Below, piece after piece: positions 1-12,761 of a stretch of DNA of 64,000 bases. The position numbers and the translations under genes were made by a program. The notes under the pieces are model-generated. The model did not search any database. It was not told where the DNA came from and worked only from the letters and a program-made list of their open reading frames with translations. Every line of letters starts with the position of its first letter. The stretch's first letter is position 1. This DNA is from Bryum argenteum (taxonomy: Eukaryota; Streptophyta; Bryopsida; Bryales; Bryaceae). The stretch lies in contig CM073323.1 of the NCBI GenBank assembly GCA_037043015.1, forward strand, positions 24,394,758-24,458,757, given 5' to 3'.

Positions 1-1380
1 TAATTACTTTATAGAATATTTGGCGCTTCTTATCATTGCAAGGCTACTTTGAGCCATAGGGAAGTCCAAGATGTATAGGGAAATAGAGAGGGAGAGTAGT
101 ATTTATACTTTGCACTCTGACCGTGATCGCTGAGCAGCAAACCGATCGCCTATGTGGTTGAATTTATATGGGGATATTTGAATTGCGGGGTTTGAAGCAC
201 GGGGGCATATGTAAATATATAAGCAAAAAGGGAGTGGAAGGGGTGTTGATAACTTTCCTAGGTGATTCATATTGTGTAAAAAATATGGTATAAATCTTAG
301 GGGCACAGGACGAACGAAAGTATTTTTCCCGAATTTCTAAAAATTAAATAGTCATGTGAAAGTAGGCGGTGTGCGCACATGCATACGAAAACAAAGTGGG
401 GAATGTAATTTGAACATTTGGACTACACTAAATAGGTACATTAGTGTTAGATTTTTATAAGATTTGAAAATGCTACAAGTTTTTACTTTTGGGATAAAAA
501 TTTTACCAAGAGTATCGATTCCAATACTATGTAAGGATCCCCATCTTGACCATTGTAGAGGGTACATATATTGACTAATAGTAAAACTTATAGCCTATTT
601 ATGTTAATTAGTGTATCTAACACTAATCTACCTATTTAGTGTAGGTAATATGGATCATATAAAAATGATGGAACCATCAAAAATATTATAGGACAACTTG
701 TACTATTTTTCCCAAATTAATATAGAATTTTCGAAGTAAGTAGAGCTTTAAACAATAGATAAAAAATAGTTAAATGGAGAGAAAAAATATTTTAAGAAGA
801 ATTGGACTATGTAATAACTACCTTATGAACATGATGGAGCTATAAAAAAAATCGTTGGAGTAAAGGATCTATAGGGTGGATTTTGGTTACAAGCACTTAC
901 AAACACCAAAACTTCAAAAAATAAGAAAAAATAGATAAAGGGGGTAAGGGGACAATTTAAACCCTTAGACTACCTAATGATGACCCTATGGAAATGATGG
1001 TGTTATTTAGAAAATCGTGGGGATATGTCATCTATAGGTCATCATTTACTTGTAAGTCATTTGAATGAGTAGAATATTGAATGATATACGGAAAATAGAT
1101 TTGTGGAAAGGGATAACGATTTTAAAACTTGTGTTGACTAAAAATACCTTATAAAAATTATGGAAGAACAAAATTTCTGTAAAGAGAAACGTATCTACAT
1201 GTTATGATTTACTTTGACTTTGTAGGATGCTAAGTAATAGAGGAAGTTATACTAAAGGGGGGAGGAGGTGGTTTTATTATTTTCTCTAACCGTATTAAAT
1301 ATATTAAATCATGAAAGAAGCCACATGGAACTTGGATTTACATGGAGGAAATACTTGGTGTTAATTTGATTCAACCCTGG
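1..1380. other. AT-rich spacer with repeat fragments, no gene
   Basis: No open frame here resembles a protein I know, and base composition is strongly AT-biased. Positions 1-115 are nearly the same as the loop of the fold-back element at about 4710-4795, sharing the run GTATAGGGAAATAGAGAGGG, so the window starts inside another copy of that family. A small inverted-repeat element at 423-644 is listed separately. I see nothing else that can be named. Confidence 0.6.
423..644. mobile_element. Small inverted-repeat element (MITE-like)
   Basis: The arms at 423-452 and 615-644 are 30 bases each and match as inverted repeats with a single mismatch. The outer ends read CTACACTAAATAGGTA. The 162 bases between them are AT-rich and non-coding. 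I could not find a convincing target-site duplication, so assignment to a transposon superfamily is open. A chance hairpin is unlikely at this arm length. Confidence 0.5.
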
Positions 1381-1500
1381 CATGGTATAGGATACTTGGT
1401 GTTAACTTCATTCAAAACCTCCAAATCGCGCGACCGCCAATACAGCGGATGGACGAACGTCGGTCGCTAAGGCGACCGCCAATCCAGTTGATGGGCGAAC

Positions 1501-1672
1501 GACGCTGACAGGGCGACCGGCGGTCTACGTGATGGGCAAGCACCCAAGGAGAAAGTGTCCGCGAGCCTCCGCGCACCCCCTCCTGATGGGGCGACCGCCG
1601 ATCCAGCCGATGGGCGAACGTCGGTCGCTAGGGCGACCGCCGATCCAGTCGAAGGGCGAACGACGTTGTGAG
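1501..1672. repeat. GC-rich array, left member of a 170-bp direct repeat
   Basis: This block repeats the motif GCGACCGCCGATCCAG alternating with GGGCGAACGTCGGTCGC. Nearly the same block recurs in the same orientation at about 3947-4117, with shared runs such as CACCCAAGGAGAAAGTGTCC. The motif is imperfectly palindromic. The same vocabulary forms the tips of the fold-back elements nearby. Confidence 0.7.
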
Positions 1673-3946
1673 GTTAAATCCCGGTGTTCCGGTTTCTAAC
1701 TCACAAGTGGGCCGTGGGGGTGGGTGCAAACAAAACAATCCTTCCAAGCAATGGACACTAAACTTCATACATGCATGCAATGTCTAATTTGAATTCAATC
1801 ATAGAAGCACTATCATTCAATCAATCCTCAATTTAATCCCAAACATGTAACTCTAGTAGTGAAGTGAGTCTCCCAAAGCATACCTAGGAGGTTCAAATAG
1901 CCCTCATTTGACCACCAAGGGCCTAGGGCTCAATTGTGGGCACAAAAACGACCAAAATGAACACTAAAGGCCTCCAAAACGCATATGGACCAAGAGGTCC
2001 AGCACACAAATTAGGGTTGAAAGAAGTTGCAATTCACATCTAAACACCTTCTACCTCAATCCTAAGCACCCTAATCAACATATGAGTGCTAACAAACCAC
2101 TAAACATGCAATTCACCACTCCTAACACAATTTAGGTTTAATCGGGAAATATTGGGCAGCGCTTCCGCACCGATTACAAATCCCCGAATTTTTAACCTAT
2201 CTTTTATAGTTTCAGCCCAAATTTGGGCAGCGCTTCCGCACTACCCTTTACACACGGAGCACCCTAATTACACATCTAACATTCCAGCAAGCTTATTCAT
2301 TCAACTAGACAACCATCACACACATAAGATAACATGAATCACAAACAACAACAAACAATCAATTTTTTGGCAATTAGTTTTGCCATTTTCAAAATAGAGG
2401 TCCACAAATTCCTATCAAGCACTCTACAACCAACCATAAAACAACACAAACAATGAAGGAGGGGGGGGGGCTCCCTCTATATTAGCACCCTGTCTACCCT
2501 CCGTAGTGTCACGGGGAGGGGACAGGGCCGCTGTTGCTGCCGCGGTCGACGGCTCCCTGTTGTATCCCCTGATGCTGCCGCCGAAGGTGCAATCGTTGGC
2601 CAGTGCATTCGACGTTGTCTCCGGTGGCCCTCCTCTCTGCTGTGCCGCACTGCTGCCCCCTCCGTGGTTCAGATCGCGATGCTCCGTCTCCGGTGGCCCT
2701 CCTCTCTCTTTGTGCCATGCTTTCTTTGCTCGCGTTACCGACCGCTCCTCGCGTCGACGTCGCCCCTCATTGCGGTTGATTGGTTGATTCGCGATTCTTG
2801 GCTTGTCCGATCCCCACCTCGAAGCCGATGGCTGGTGTCGCCGTTAACCTCCGCTGTCCTGCCGACCGCCGTTCCTCCGAATTGCGATTCTTTCGTCCGG
2901 CCCCGCCCGCGAGAATCTTTGTCGAGTCTTTCCGTAATGAATCGCTCGGGGTTGCCGGATCCCTGCCGGTGCTGACCTCCGGCCTTCCCTCGTCCGTTTC
3001 CCTAGTTGGATCAGCCACGCCGCGTCACTACCGTTGCTCGGCTGATGCCAAACCGCCGCCTCGTGATGATCCTCGGGCTCCGGAGCATGTCAACGCTGGT
3101 GGACCTGCTCAACTCCGTGCTGGCGCTGTCGATCGGTAGAGAGCTGACCTCCGGCCTTCTGATCGAATCTCCCTGCTGCGTCGTGCCGCTGCTGGAGTTC
3201 CTCGCCGTCGTCTTCCCTACCCAGTTCCGGATCTGACCTCTTGAGGTACCGATCGCCCTTGCTGGCGGTGGTGACAGTGCCGCTCCGGCGCTGCTCTCCC
3301 GTTCTGATCCGCCGCAGTTGTTGGCCCCGTCGTCGGTGGCGATCTGCTGCCGTCGCCCTTCCCTCGCTCACAATCCAACCTCCGCAACAAGTCACACACC
3401 CAAAAATCTCCCACAATCACACACTTTTTTCCACAACATGCACAATCCTATCCCCAAACACCGTACGCTCAAAAAACTAGCCTAACGGCCCTGACCTGAC
3501 TCTCCCCTCCCTGGGTCGATCCAGGAGGTTGAAGCAAAAGCTTCATCCGTCCAATTGGGCGGATTTCATCCGTCGATTGGACGGACTTCCATCCATCGTT
3601 TCTTCTAACCAATTAGGCAAGATAAAGGCCCACACTTCATACTAGGGGTTTTGTAGAAGGTAAGGGCAAAAATGGGGCAACCCGACCCCTACTTAGGAAT
3701 ACGTAATCGCTAAAACATACTAAAAACTCGCCATTTAATATATTGGCATTTATCAAAAATACTAATTTGGTATAAATTAGAGCAAGAATGGCCGCTTGTG
3801 CCACAACCCCCTATGAGACCATGGGTATTCCGTGAATCCACGAAATGAGCTAAAAAGTCTAATTAAACCATGGAAACTTGATAATTACGCGCTAAACTTT
3901 GCGGGGAACGTATTCCCGCTAAAGTGAACCGTTTCGCGGGTTCACA
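1673..3946. other. Non-coding interval between 170-bp direct repeats, with a GC-rich island
   Basis: The interval lies between two similar GC-rich direct repeats, as an insertion or the inside of a larger element would. It has three parts: an AT-rich stretch with a repeated GGGCAGCGCTTCCGCA motif (about 2154 and 2225), a poly-G run near 2461, and a GC-rich island at about 2500-3480. The island is open in several frames on both strands, but the translations are low in complexity, rich in Arg, Pro and Ser, and match no family I recognise. I treat those frames as by-products of composition. Hairpins follow at 3530-3600 (repeated TCCGTC... motifs). A transduplicated gene fragment is possible but not shown. 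Confidence 0.45.
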
Positions 3947-4117
3947 GACGTTGACAGGGCGATCGGCGGTCTACGTGATGGGCAAGCACCCAAGGAGAAA
4001 GTGTCCGCGAGCTTTCGCGCACCCCTCCTGACGGGGCGACCGCCGATACAGCGGATGGGCGAACGTCGGTCGCTAGGGCGACCGCCAATCCAGGTGATGG
4101 GCGAACATAGCTCATAG
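3947..4117. repeat. GC-rich array, right member of a 170-bp direct repeat
   Basis: Direct-orientation partner of the block at 1501-1672, differing by a small number of substitutions and short indels. Its right part runs into the left arm of the fold-back element that starts near 4035, so the two repeat structures overlap. Confidence 0.7.
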
Positions 4118-5623
4118 GGCGACCGGCGGTCTACCCTCTAAAACGAAGGACATGAACTTTGAAGAGCCATAACTTTTTCATTCGGACTCTGTTTTTGACG
4201 AAATCACTTGGGTTGGGTCCGAAATTAAGTCTAGTTTATGTCGTAAAAATTGCAGACTCATACAATTAAGTATGAAAAAATGGCATGCATTTTAGTGAAG
4301 GGAGTATTTGTTATTTGGGTTTTTAAACATTTGGCATGTTTTACCATTGCAAGCCTATTATGTGACATCAAAAAGGTTTTTGCATGATTTGTTTTAGACA
4401 AGTGTGATCTTTAGATGCATCCCACAATCTTTGTAGTTGGAAGTATTTTGATCCAAATGGTTTTAGTATTGGCTTTGCAATGATATTTCTACGATGAAAA
4501 AAGTGAAAAAGTAGATGATTTTTGAAGAGATAGATCTCCTTCAACCATCGTTAGATTTTGAATTTTCATTTTAGAATGGATTCCAATTAGAGTGTTGTAT
4601 TGGTGATAGAAACCTCGATTCATTCGAAGGTATATTGAAGATAACGTATAATTTGAGTGTAAGGGGTCTATTACTGGACTATATTAATTGTTTTGTAAAC
4701 TATTTGGCAGTTTTTATCATTGCAAGACTACTATTCGAGCCATAGGGAAGTGTACGGTGTATAGGGAAATAGAGAGGGAGAGTAGTAATTATACTTTTCC
4801 TATGTATTTTATATGAAACATGATTAGAAGTTTTGGCCTATAAGATGAAGGTAAGTAGTTTCTATTAAATACCTAGGATTAATTAAATTTGTTGAAATGG
4901 GGTGTGTGTATAAAAGGAGGGAAGAGATGATTCAATAATGATAAAAACCGCCAAATATTTTACAAAGTAATTAATGTAGTCCAAACCTAGATCCCTAGCA
5001 CTCAAATTATACGTTATCTTCAATATACCTTCGAATGAATCGAGGTTTCTATCACCAATACAACACTCTAATTGGAATCCATTCTAAAATGAAAATTCAA
5101 AATCTAACGATGGTTGAAGGAGATCTATCTCTTCAAAAATCATCCACTTTTTCACTTTTTTCATCGTAGAAATATCATTGCAAAGCCAATACTAAAACCA
5201 TTTGGATCAAAATACTTCCAACTACAAAGATTGTGGGATGCATCTAAAGATCACACTTGTCTAAAACACATCATGCAAAAACCTTTTTGATGTCACATAA
5301 TAGGCTTGCAATGGTAAAACATGCCAAATGTTTAAAAACCCAAATAACAAATACTCCCTTCACTAAAATGCATGCCATTTTTTCATACTTAATTGTATGA
5401 GTCTGCAATTTTTACGACATAAACTAGACTTAATTTCGGACCCAACCCAAGTGATTTCGTCAAAAACAGAGTCCGAATGAAAAAGTTATGGCTCTTCAAA
5501 GTTCATGTCCTTCGTTTCTAGAGGGTAGACCGCCGGTCGCCCTATGAGCTATGTTCGCCCATCACCTGGATCGGCGGTCGCCCTAGCAACCGACGTTCGC
5601 CCATCCGCTGTATCGGCGGTCGC
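4035..5623. mobile_element. Fold-back element with arms of about 690 bp
   Basis: Left arm (about 4035-4723) and right arm (about 4937-5623) are nearly perfect inverted copies, separated by a loop of about 210 bases. For example CATGAACTTTGAAGAGCC at 4150 is read in reverse near 5490, and the GC-rich tips (GCGACCGCCGATACAGCGG) close both ends. No protein is encoded. The structure fits a non-autonomous Foldback or long-TIR Mutator-like element. I could not define a target-site duplication because the tips merge into other GC-rich arrays. Confidence 0.75.
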
Positions 5624-6091
5624 CTAGTGGCGAACGTCGGTCGCTCATGGGCGATCGTCGGGGGAGGCATTGGCGGGAGGCATTTGAAAATTTTGGCGGG
5701 TTAAGTATTAACGCCTTCTAATACAATTAAGAGAAAGGGGTTCGTGCATATATCCTAGTAACAAGTGAGGGAAAAAGTTACTTGTCAAATTAAAGGGTGA
5801 TATATAACATATTATAGATTTGGCAAAAAATTGAGTGACCACCATATGAAGTTAAATATTATAAGTCGACAACAATAACCATTTACAAACATTCTAATGA
5901 ACCAATTACTCATAGTAATATTTAATCCATTATTTGTGAATGACGTGCAAGTATTTGATATCACTTGTCTATATTATGATGAATAAATCAAACTTAAATA
6001 TCATGACAGTCAAGATATTTTCAACACTTGTATTTACTACTAAGACATTATAGGAACTTGAAATAAGCGTACCTTTACTCTACTTGTCTTA

Positions 6092-6510
6092 GGCTCACTT
6101 TACATTGTGGACCCTCAAGATTGACCATTTGGCTTTACAATACCTTGATGAAAGGAGAATGATCACTAACTTCAAAGTCCCCAAAGTATGCTAATTTATC
6201 CATAATGGATAATGATTTTATGGTCTCCTTGATTGTAGTTGAGTGGAAGTAAATGCCTCAACTCAACTACTATCAAGGAGACCATGAGGCTCAAAAAACA
6301 TTGATTGGCTAGAGTACAATTATTTAAAAAGAAAATGAAGAAAAAGGGGAAGGTAAAAGAGAGAATGATGAGAATTTTATTTTAAAATTGAGATTAAACT
6401 TGTACATGTCTAAATCCATCTTGCACCAGAAGAGTGTCCAAGGCACTCAAAAATTCATTTTTCATTTATCATGCTCCCAAGTCTTGGCCAAAAGCCATGA
6501 CCATGACAAT
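6092..6510. mobile_element. Truncated Tourist-like MITE
   Basis: It begins after a TTA at 6089-6091 with GGCTCACTTTACATTGTGG and follows the same internal order as the complete element at 45034-45551, including CAAGGAGACCATGAGGCTC. It lacks the right terminal inverted repeat. Within it, an inverted pair around 6216-6290 (TGGTCTCCTTGATTGTAGTTGAGT and its complement) could form a hairpin. Confidence 0.5.
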
Positions 6511-6714
6511 CATTTTCATTTCATTATGGAAAATGTGAAGAAGCGGAGAATATGAAATTTGAAGAAGATGGAGAATGAAAAATGAAGGCAGATTTAAGGG
6601 AAATGAGGGGGAACGGAGAAGATGCTTGAAGCGGTGAATTTGAAATTTGAATATGAGAGATTGAGGGATTGCGTAAAAGAGGATCCAAGAGCAATTGCGG
6701 GAGCTCTTTTTGCA

Positions 6715-6860
6715 CTCGCCCCTCTGACTGCCGGTCGCCCCAAACTGCGGTTGCAGCGGACCGGCGATTGCCATGCGGGACCGGCGGTCGCCCATGCGGG
6801 ACCCGCGGTCGCCCATGCGGGACCTGCGGTCGCGCATGCGGAATCCGCGATCGCCCATGA
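6715..6860. repeat. GC-rich 21-bp minisatellite
   Basis: About four units of GCGGGACC.GCGGTCGCCCAT stand in tandem with small differences. The block is joined at about 6866 to another copy of the right arm of the fold-back family, so it occupies the position of a fold-back tip. Confidence 0.65.
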
Positions 6861-6865
6861 ACGTT

Positions 6866-7580
6866 CTGTAATTGGAATCCATTTTAAAATAATAATTCAA
6901 AATCTAACGATGGCTGAAGGAGATCTATCTCTTCAAAAATCATCCACTTTTTCACTTTTTTCATCGTAGAAATATCATTGCAAAGCCAATACTAAAATTA
7001 TCTGGATCAAAATACTTCCAACTACAAAGATTGTGGGATGCATCTAAAGATCACACTTGTCTAAAACAAATCATGCAAAAACCTTTTTGATGTCACATAA
7101 TAGGCTTGCAATGGTAAAACATGCCAAATGTTTAAAAACCCAAATAACAAATACTCCCTTCACTAAAATGCATGCCAATTTTTTATACTTGATTGTATGG
7201 GTCTGCAATTTTTACGACATAAACTAGACTTAATTTGGAACCCAACCCAAGTGATTTCGTCAAAAACAGAGTCCGAATGAAAAAGTTGTGGCTCTTCAAA
7301 GGTCATGTGCTTCGTTCGAAAAAGGTAGACCGCCGGTCGCCCTATGAGCTATGTTCGCCCATCACCTGGATCGGCGGTCGCCCTACTGAGCGACGTTCGC
7401 CCATCGGCTGTATCGGCGGTCGCCTAGGGGCGAACGTCGGTCGCTTATGGGCGATCGTCGGTCGACACTAGGCGATCGTCGGTCGACCTGGGCGATCGTC
7501 GGTCGCTAAGGCGACCGCCGGTCCAGAGAAGGCGACCGCCGGTTTAGATGACGCGACCGCCGGTCCAGTCCTACGTGGCG
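6866..7580. mobile_element. Single arm of the fold-back family
   Basis: This stretch repeats the right arm of the element at 4035-5623 in the same orientation and with few changes (compare ATTGTGGGATGCATCTAAAG at about 7029 with 5229). It ends in an expanded series of the GC-rich tip motif, GGCGATCGTCGGTCG and GGCGACCGCCGGTCC, to about 7580. No matching left arm is nearby, so it is a solo arm or a partly deleted element. Confidence 0.7.
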
Positions 7581-7589
7581 CGGTTGCGA

Positions 7590-7822
7590 ACCGTATTCTT
7601 TGAGCCATGCAGCCATGTGGCGACGCGTAGGATGCAACGTGGACAGGGTAAATCCAGGGTAAAAAAAACAATCTCTAGATTCTATTAGACATTCTGAGGC
7701 TCAATGTCTGTCTGACATGTCGTGTCTGTCTGACGTCCGTCTGTGTCTAATAAGACAACCCTGGTCAAATCTTCTATCAAAAACAGTTTTTTGGCCCTGA
7801 ATAACTAGTTTCCCTTTTAAAA

Positions 7823-7856
<34 letters not shown>

Positions 7857-10800
7857 GTTTTTGTTCTCAACTTTAAACATTACAATCTCACAATGGTAAG
7901 GAATTTGAATATGAGATTCGATATACATATATACATAAAAGTTAAGTACTAGATCTTACGGTTACATACCTAAAACTCTGTCAAAATTTGAAAACTTTCG
8001 CAAATGTTGCATCAAAAGTGGGTAGTGTTTGCCAATTCTTAGATTGTCTTGCTGGAAACTTTAGGCCTAGTCGACTTTAGGGGGTAAAGTCACCAAAATA
8101 AGTTACCCTCTTAAACAAACACTCCGCATTTTCACGTATTTTTTATTTTGTTGCTCGGATGTAAGGAAACCTTGGCCGGGTGGAGATGCTTTTAGGACCG
8201 CTTTATACGAGGGGCCAAGCCGTTGATGGGGCCAATTCATGGCCAAATCCTCTCTTGTCATTGGTCCAATTCTTGAAATTGGCCCTATGGGCTTTGCAAG
8301 GCCATTTTTGTGAATATATATCACAAAAATGGGCGGGGGAAAAGTTATGACACTGCTTGTGCTCCAAAAGTTGGAAAATACAAGAATGGAAAACCAATTC
8401 ATGACCTAGAGCCCGTTGCTTAATTTTAATACAAAATCATAATGTCACTAAAATATTTCAATGTGAACAAATCAAAAGCATGGAATGCAGTTAATAATAT
8501 GAAATAGCTCCATGGCCTTCTTTTTCATTCTACGAATCAACCCCCAAAGGCTTTACACATGGGAAAATTGGCCACCCACTTTAATAATTGTTTAATATAT
8601 TCTCCAAGTGGCCCATGGAGCCAATTGGGCTCAAAATGTGAGTAAATTGGCTTGCCTCGACTCGACTCCCCATGTAAAGTAAAGCGTCCCTTAGATTATC
8701 TCGATCGAGGAAAGGAATTCAGATAGCAGCATTCATACAGTTACGCATGACGCCCCACCTCAGGACACTCCAATCGTCATATCATCGACCATTGTCGTTA
8801 CCTGTGGACTCGAGCTGTGCCATGATACGGGTAGTCATCACAGATTCACAGTGAGTACAGTGCTGTAATTATATTCAAGATCCGTTTTCCTCCGCCTGGA
8901 ATAGCAAATCAACAATCGACCACTCATCGCCTCAATACATGCACTTTTCTAATTATAGAAAAGGAATATTATGTTGGGCAGGTCCAGCTTGATGATTCAT
9001 TCAGTACGAACTACTACGAAGTCTTCACTGCTATGGCACAGGTGACGTAAATTTCAATTGATAACACACGAAGTACATGCATGCCTGGTTTACTGACCCT
9101 CCGAAGTAGGTTCCAGTGCAGGTTCAAGTACATGTATGCTTATTACAATAACAACAAAAAAAAAAAAAAAAACTAAGAAAAAGTGACAAATATTATAAAT
9201 TTTTTTTATATTATTAGAAGCACAATAAAACTAACACTTTGTGTCATTACGGTCAAGTCATTACATTTGTCACTTTTAGTGCCATTTTTTACCAATGAAA
9301 TGTGTACTTGATGTCGTGCTTCCGCATGCATATGTGAATTGTGAGCATGTAATGCGTAGAGACTGTATGGAACGAGCTTCATGAAGAATGAGGACCATTT
9401 TGGTAATTTCATAAAAGTAAGGACCATTTTAGGAAATATGCGATCTTTGAGGACCAATGTCATAATTTCCCCTAATTTCTTCTTGTGAAGCTAATGTAGT
9501 TTCTTGGGCCGAAGGTATTTAAGTTGGAGAAAACGTTGTATCTTTTTGTACATATTTTGATATTTACTTGTATAAGGTGCTACAAATTACCGTTCAATTG
9601 CAAGCATCATCATTCGACTCTTCATATGACGCTAAATAATATAGGAATGTGAACGCCTCACAAACTTTGCAAATCTCTTGACTGTGTGATACCTCACATG
9701 CTTTACATGATACTGAATTGTTTGCACTATAACACGAAAGTTTGTTTCCCCTAGTTTTCGGAAAATGTGGAGATTTGAAGCCTCGGTCAAGGGGACTAGT
9801 GATATTAGGGAGGGGATACGGTGATATTAGAGAACAAAGAATTTGTCCCATATTTTTTTGAAGAAGTACATGTAGTGGGAGTTGTCGGGATGGTGAGTTC
9901 AAGTTGTTTTTTATTTATAAGTGCCACATGGCATTCACCAACTTGTGCCAAGAATTTAATTATCATAATGTGACTTTAAGTTCACCTCCAAATGCAATCA
10001 AACATCTCAATCTTGTGCCTTACTAGCGCCTCACATGTCACTCAAGCAATTAACATGATTATGCATATCTTATGAATCATCATATGACGGTGTTTTGAAT
10101 TTGTGTAAAGCTTGTGAACGAGTATTAATACTCCTTGTTTTTTAAAATTTAAAAAATGCCAAAAAATGTTAATACCAATAAAGAATATAAAGATACTCAA
10201 ATCTTCCAAAGTGAATCTTCAATTAATAGCAGAGTAGTTATTTCACAAAGTCGAAAAGACCATAATTCATCCTAGTCTTGAATACATCAATAAGTCGGAT
10301 TCAATAAAAGAGAACATTGTTTCAACCAACTTCAAAAATAGAAATAGAAACACAAGTTTAACAAAATTGAGACTCTTAGAGGTAATACTCAACATAATGT
10401 TTGGAGATCTATACAAAACTTCACTTAGACCAATAAACCTATCAGCATCGCTTCTATTGTATATATCAATTTATAATGCAATCATATTATCATACCAACC
10501 CTTCGAAATCAACTTTCACTCCAAAGTTAATCACCTTTAGATGGAGTAGTATTGCAATGGAGGTTCAAACACCATATCTTATGAATTGAGAAATCTCTAA
10601 TGATCTTGGAATTTATGCAACCAAAATCCTTGGAGCTACCTCATTGAGTGTATAATACTTGTAATCATCATGCAAATTTATGTAAAAGTCTCCTTCCACA
10701 ACAAAACAAATGCATGTAAGATAATATCATACATATTGGCAACTCCATTGTAATGACACACAACATTTTAAACTCCGTTTAGAAATTGCATGATAATTAT

Positions 10801-11300
10801 TATAGAATGCAAACATGATATCAAGAAAATGTATATCAATAAATGATATTGTATAAAGAAAAGTGATAATGTGATATTTTGTAGAATACACCCTTGTATA
10901 TGGGTACAAATGCAAGTTTCGGTGCGACAAAAATGTTGTTTGAAATAGAGCCATATTTACAAAATTGGGGTTACGGGAGTATAATGAACATTCTATCATC
11001 ACAAACTATGCTCAAGCATTTCCCAATCTATCAAATATGGTGTTAGGGTAAGTACACCTATTTTCAGACACTCGAGTTATTCATCATACTTTGAATGATA
11101 ACATGTGTGATTTACTACGATTTAGTGATTAGCAGATAGAAAATACAATATTTCCCTATTTTTGTGGTATTATTTAAATATTCAATAGTGACTAATACAA
11201 GTACACCTGTAGTCGTTCACCATAATACATGTACATATGAGAAACATACTATCGAAGGGAATCTCCATTCCATGAAGATAGATCTGGGGATGTCGGATTA
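7590..11300. other. AT-rich spacer, no gene
   Basis: I see no conserved coding sequence in this stretch. It holds a poly-T run at about 7829-7855 and a poly-A run near 9157. The segment at about 7780-8080 recurs in diverged form near 46205-46465, sharing GAATTTGAATATGAGATT and CTTTAGG/CTAGTCGACT, so it is part of a dispersed AT-rich repeat family. The rest is unassigned. Confidence 0.5.
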
Positions 11301-12761
11301 CGGGGGGCTGTTTGGATTTAGGTGGTCATCTTCTAATCTGTAGAATCATATCACATTTGGGCATAAACAATTGATTGGAGGAGCTTGGACTTCCAGCTAC
11401 CTCGACGACCTCCATGGCTGCAGAGCGCGCAAGCGGCTCCAAGTGATGATGCTGTTGGGATCGCTAGATTATCGAAGCAAATGATAGACCGGGAAAGTCG
11501 CGGAAGTATGCACCCGAGCCCATGTTGGCGGAAGGTGCATGTTCTGCACTGTTCAATCAATCGCAGACGACATTCTAAAAAGCAACATGGTGTCAGGATT
11601 TGGCTGCTAGTGCGCGGACCAGTTCCATTCATTGGCAATGCTGGCTGGGCTGGGCTGGGCAATCCGTAACTCAGTTAGTTTTAGACTCTTCGTTGCTTTT
11701 GTAGCTTACAGAATGTTCTGGGGCCGGGTGACTCGATCGGTTCTGCCAGGTTTGGGTAGCACACAGCCACATAAGTTACACTCCATTGGTCCGCAATCCC
11801 ACAATCCAACCCTGGACATCCAAAGGAATAATATTGAGCCTTGCCTGCACGGAAGACTCGGTTCATGTCTTCCGGAATGCAGGTGCCTCTCACCGCATGG
11901 ATCCGTTCCTGGCATCGGCCCCATCCTACGATTCCTCTATCTCTTTGATTCGCTGGCTTCCCAATATAATGCCCCACTCCCCCTCTTGGTTCTCAATGTA
12001 ATGCCCCGCTCCGCCTCCGCTCCTCATCATGCACAGACTGCACTTGACGTGCGTCGACTTAAAGTGACAGGCCTCTAGTCAACATCAGTCAGGCCCTTTC
12101 CTGTACAAAATATCCGTATTTAGATTTGCATTCTTAGATTGACCAGTTACGGATCTGGCGGGCGTTCTAGAACTTCATTATCACGGTGGGTACTAACTAG
12201 CTCCCTTCCGTCTGTGATATGTAGTCAGACATCTACATGAAGATTAGTGACTCTTTGGTCGATTGATCTGTGCGTGTACGCTTGTGAGAATGACACTAGT
12301 CCTGAATGATCATGTACTTGACTGTAATATCTGGCCACCATGCTTGATTAGTGCCTTGAGTGACAGTATACTTCTCAGGTCTTTGATACGGAATGGGGCC
12401 ATTTGCGTTAACGCGAGAGATTAGCAATGAAGCTCTTGGGCTTGTAATGAAGTTGTGTTTGAAGTACACGACGCTTTACACACGAAGCTACCATGAAGCT
12501 GTTCCGTATGCGCCTCTTTAAAAGTTTAAAGAGGTCATGTACGGGCTATCACGTATACGCAAATCTGCATGTGTATTTAGTGCCTCATGCTCGACTGTCT
12601 GGCATGTTGAGAGTGAACTGTCTTCTTGTTCGCATGAATCCTAGAGCCGAGTCAGTTTTCTAACGGGTTTTTCTCACGACTTCGTCTGTGCAGGTCGCTG
12701 TGTATGGAGGTTTGAGTGAGTCGGTGCTGATTCGATACTCGTGAACCAAGTTCGCATAAAG
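11301..12761. other. Upstream region of the diterpene cyclase
   Basis: About 1.4 kb less AT-rich than the spacer to its left. It holds overlapping open frames on both strands at 11350-12080, none with recognisable motifs. A short GGGCTGGGCT repeat lies at about 11642. The region probably contains the promoter and 5' leader of the cyclase at 12762, but I cannot place a TATA box or transcription start with confidence. Confidence 0.4.

Noticed and set aside
2506..3480. Several overlapping open frames on both strands in the GC-rich island
   Set aside because: Translations are low-complexity and Arg/Pro/Ser-rich in every frame, with no motif and no splice pattern; open frames are expected in GC-rich DNA where stop codons are scarce.
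11351..12078. Overlapping open frames of 70-150 residues on both strands upstream of the cyclase
   Set aside because: No family resemblance, no consistent start or splice context, and none joins in phase to the first cyclase exon.
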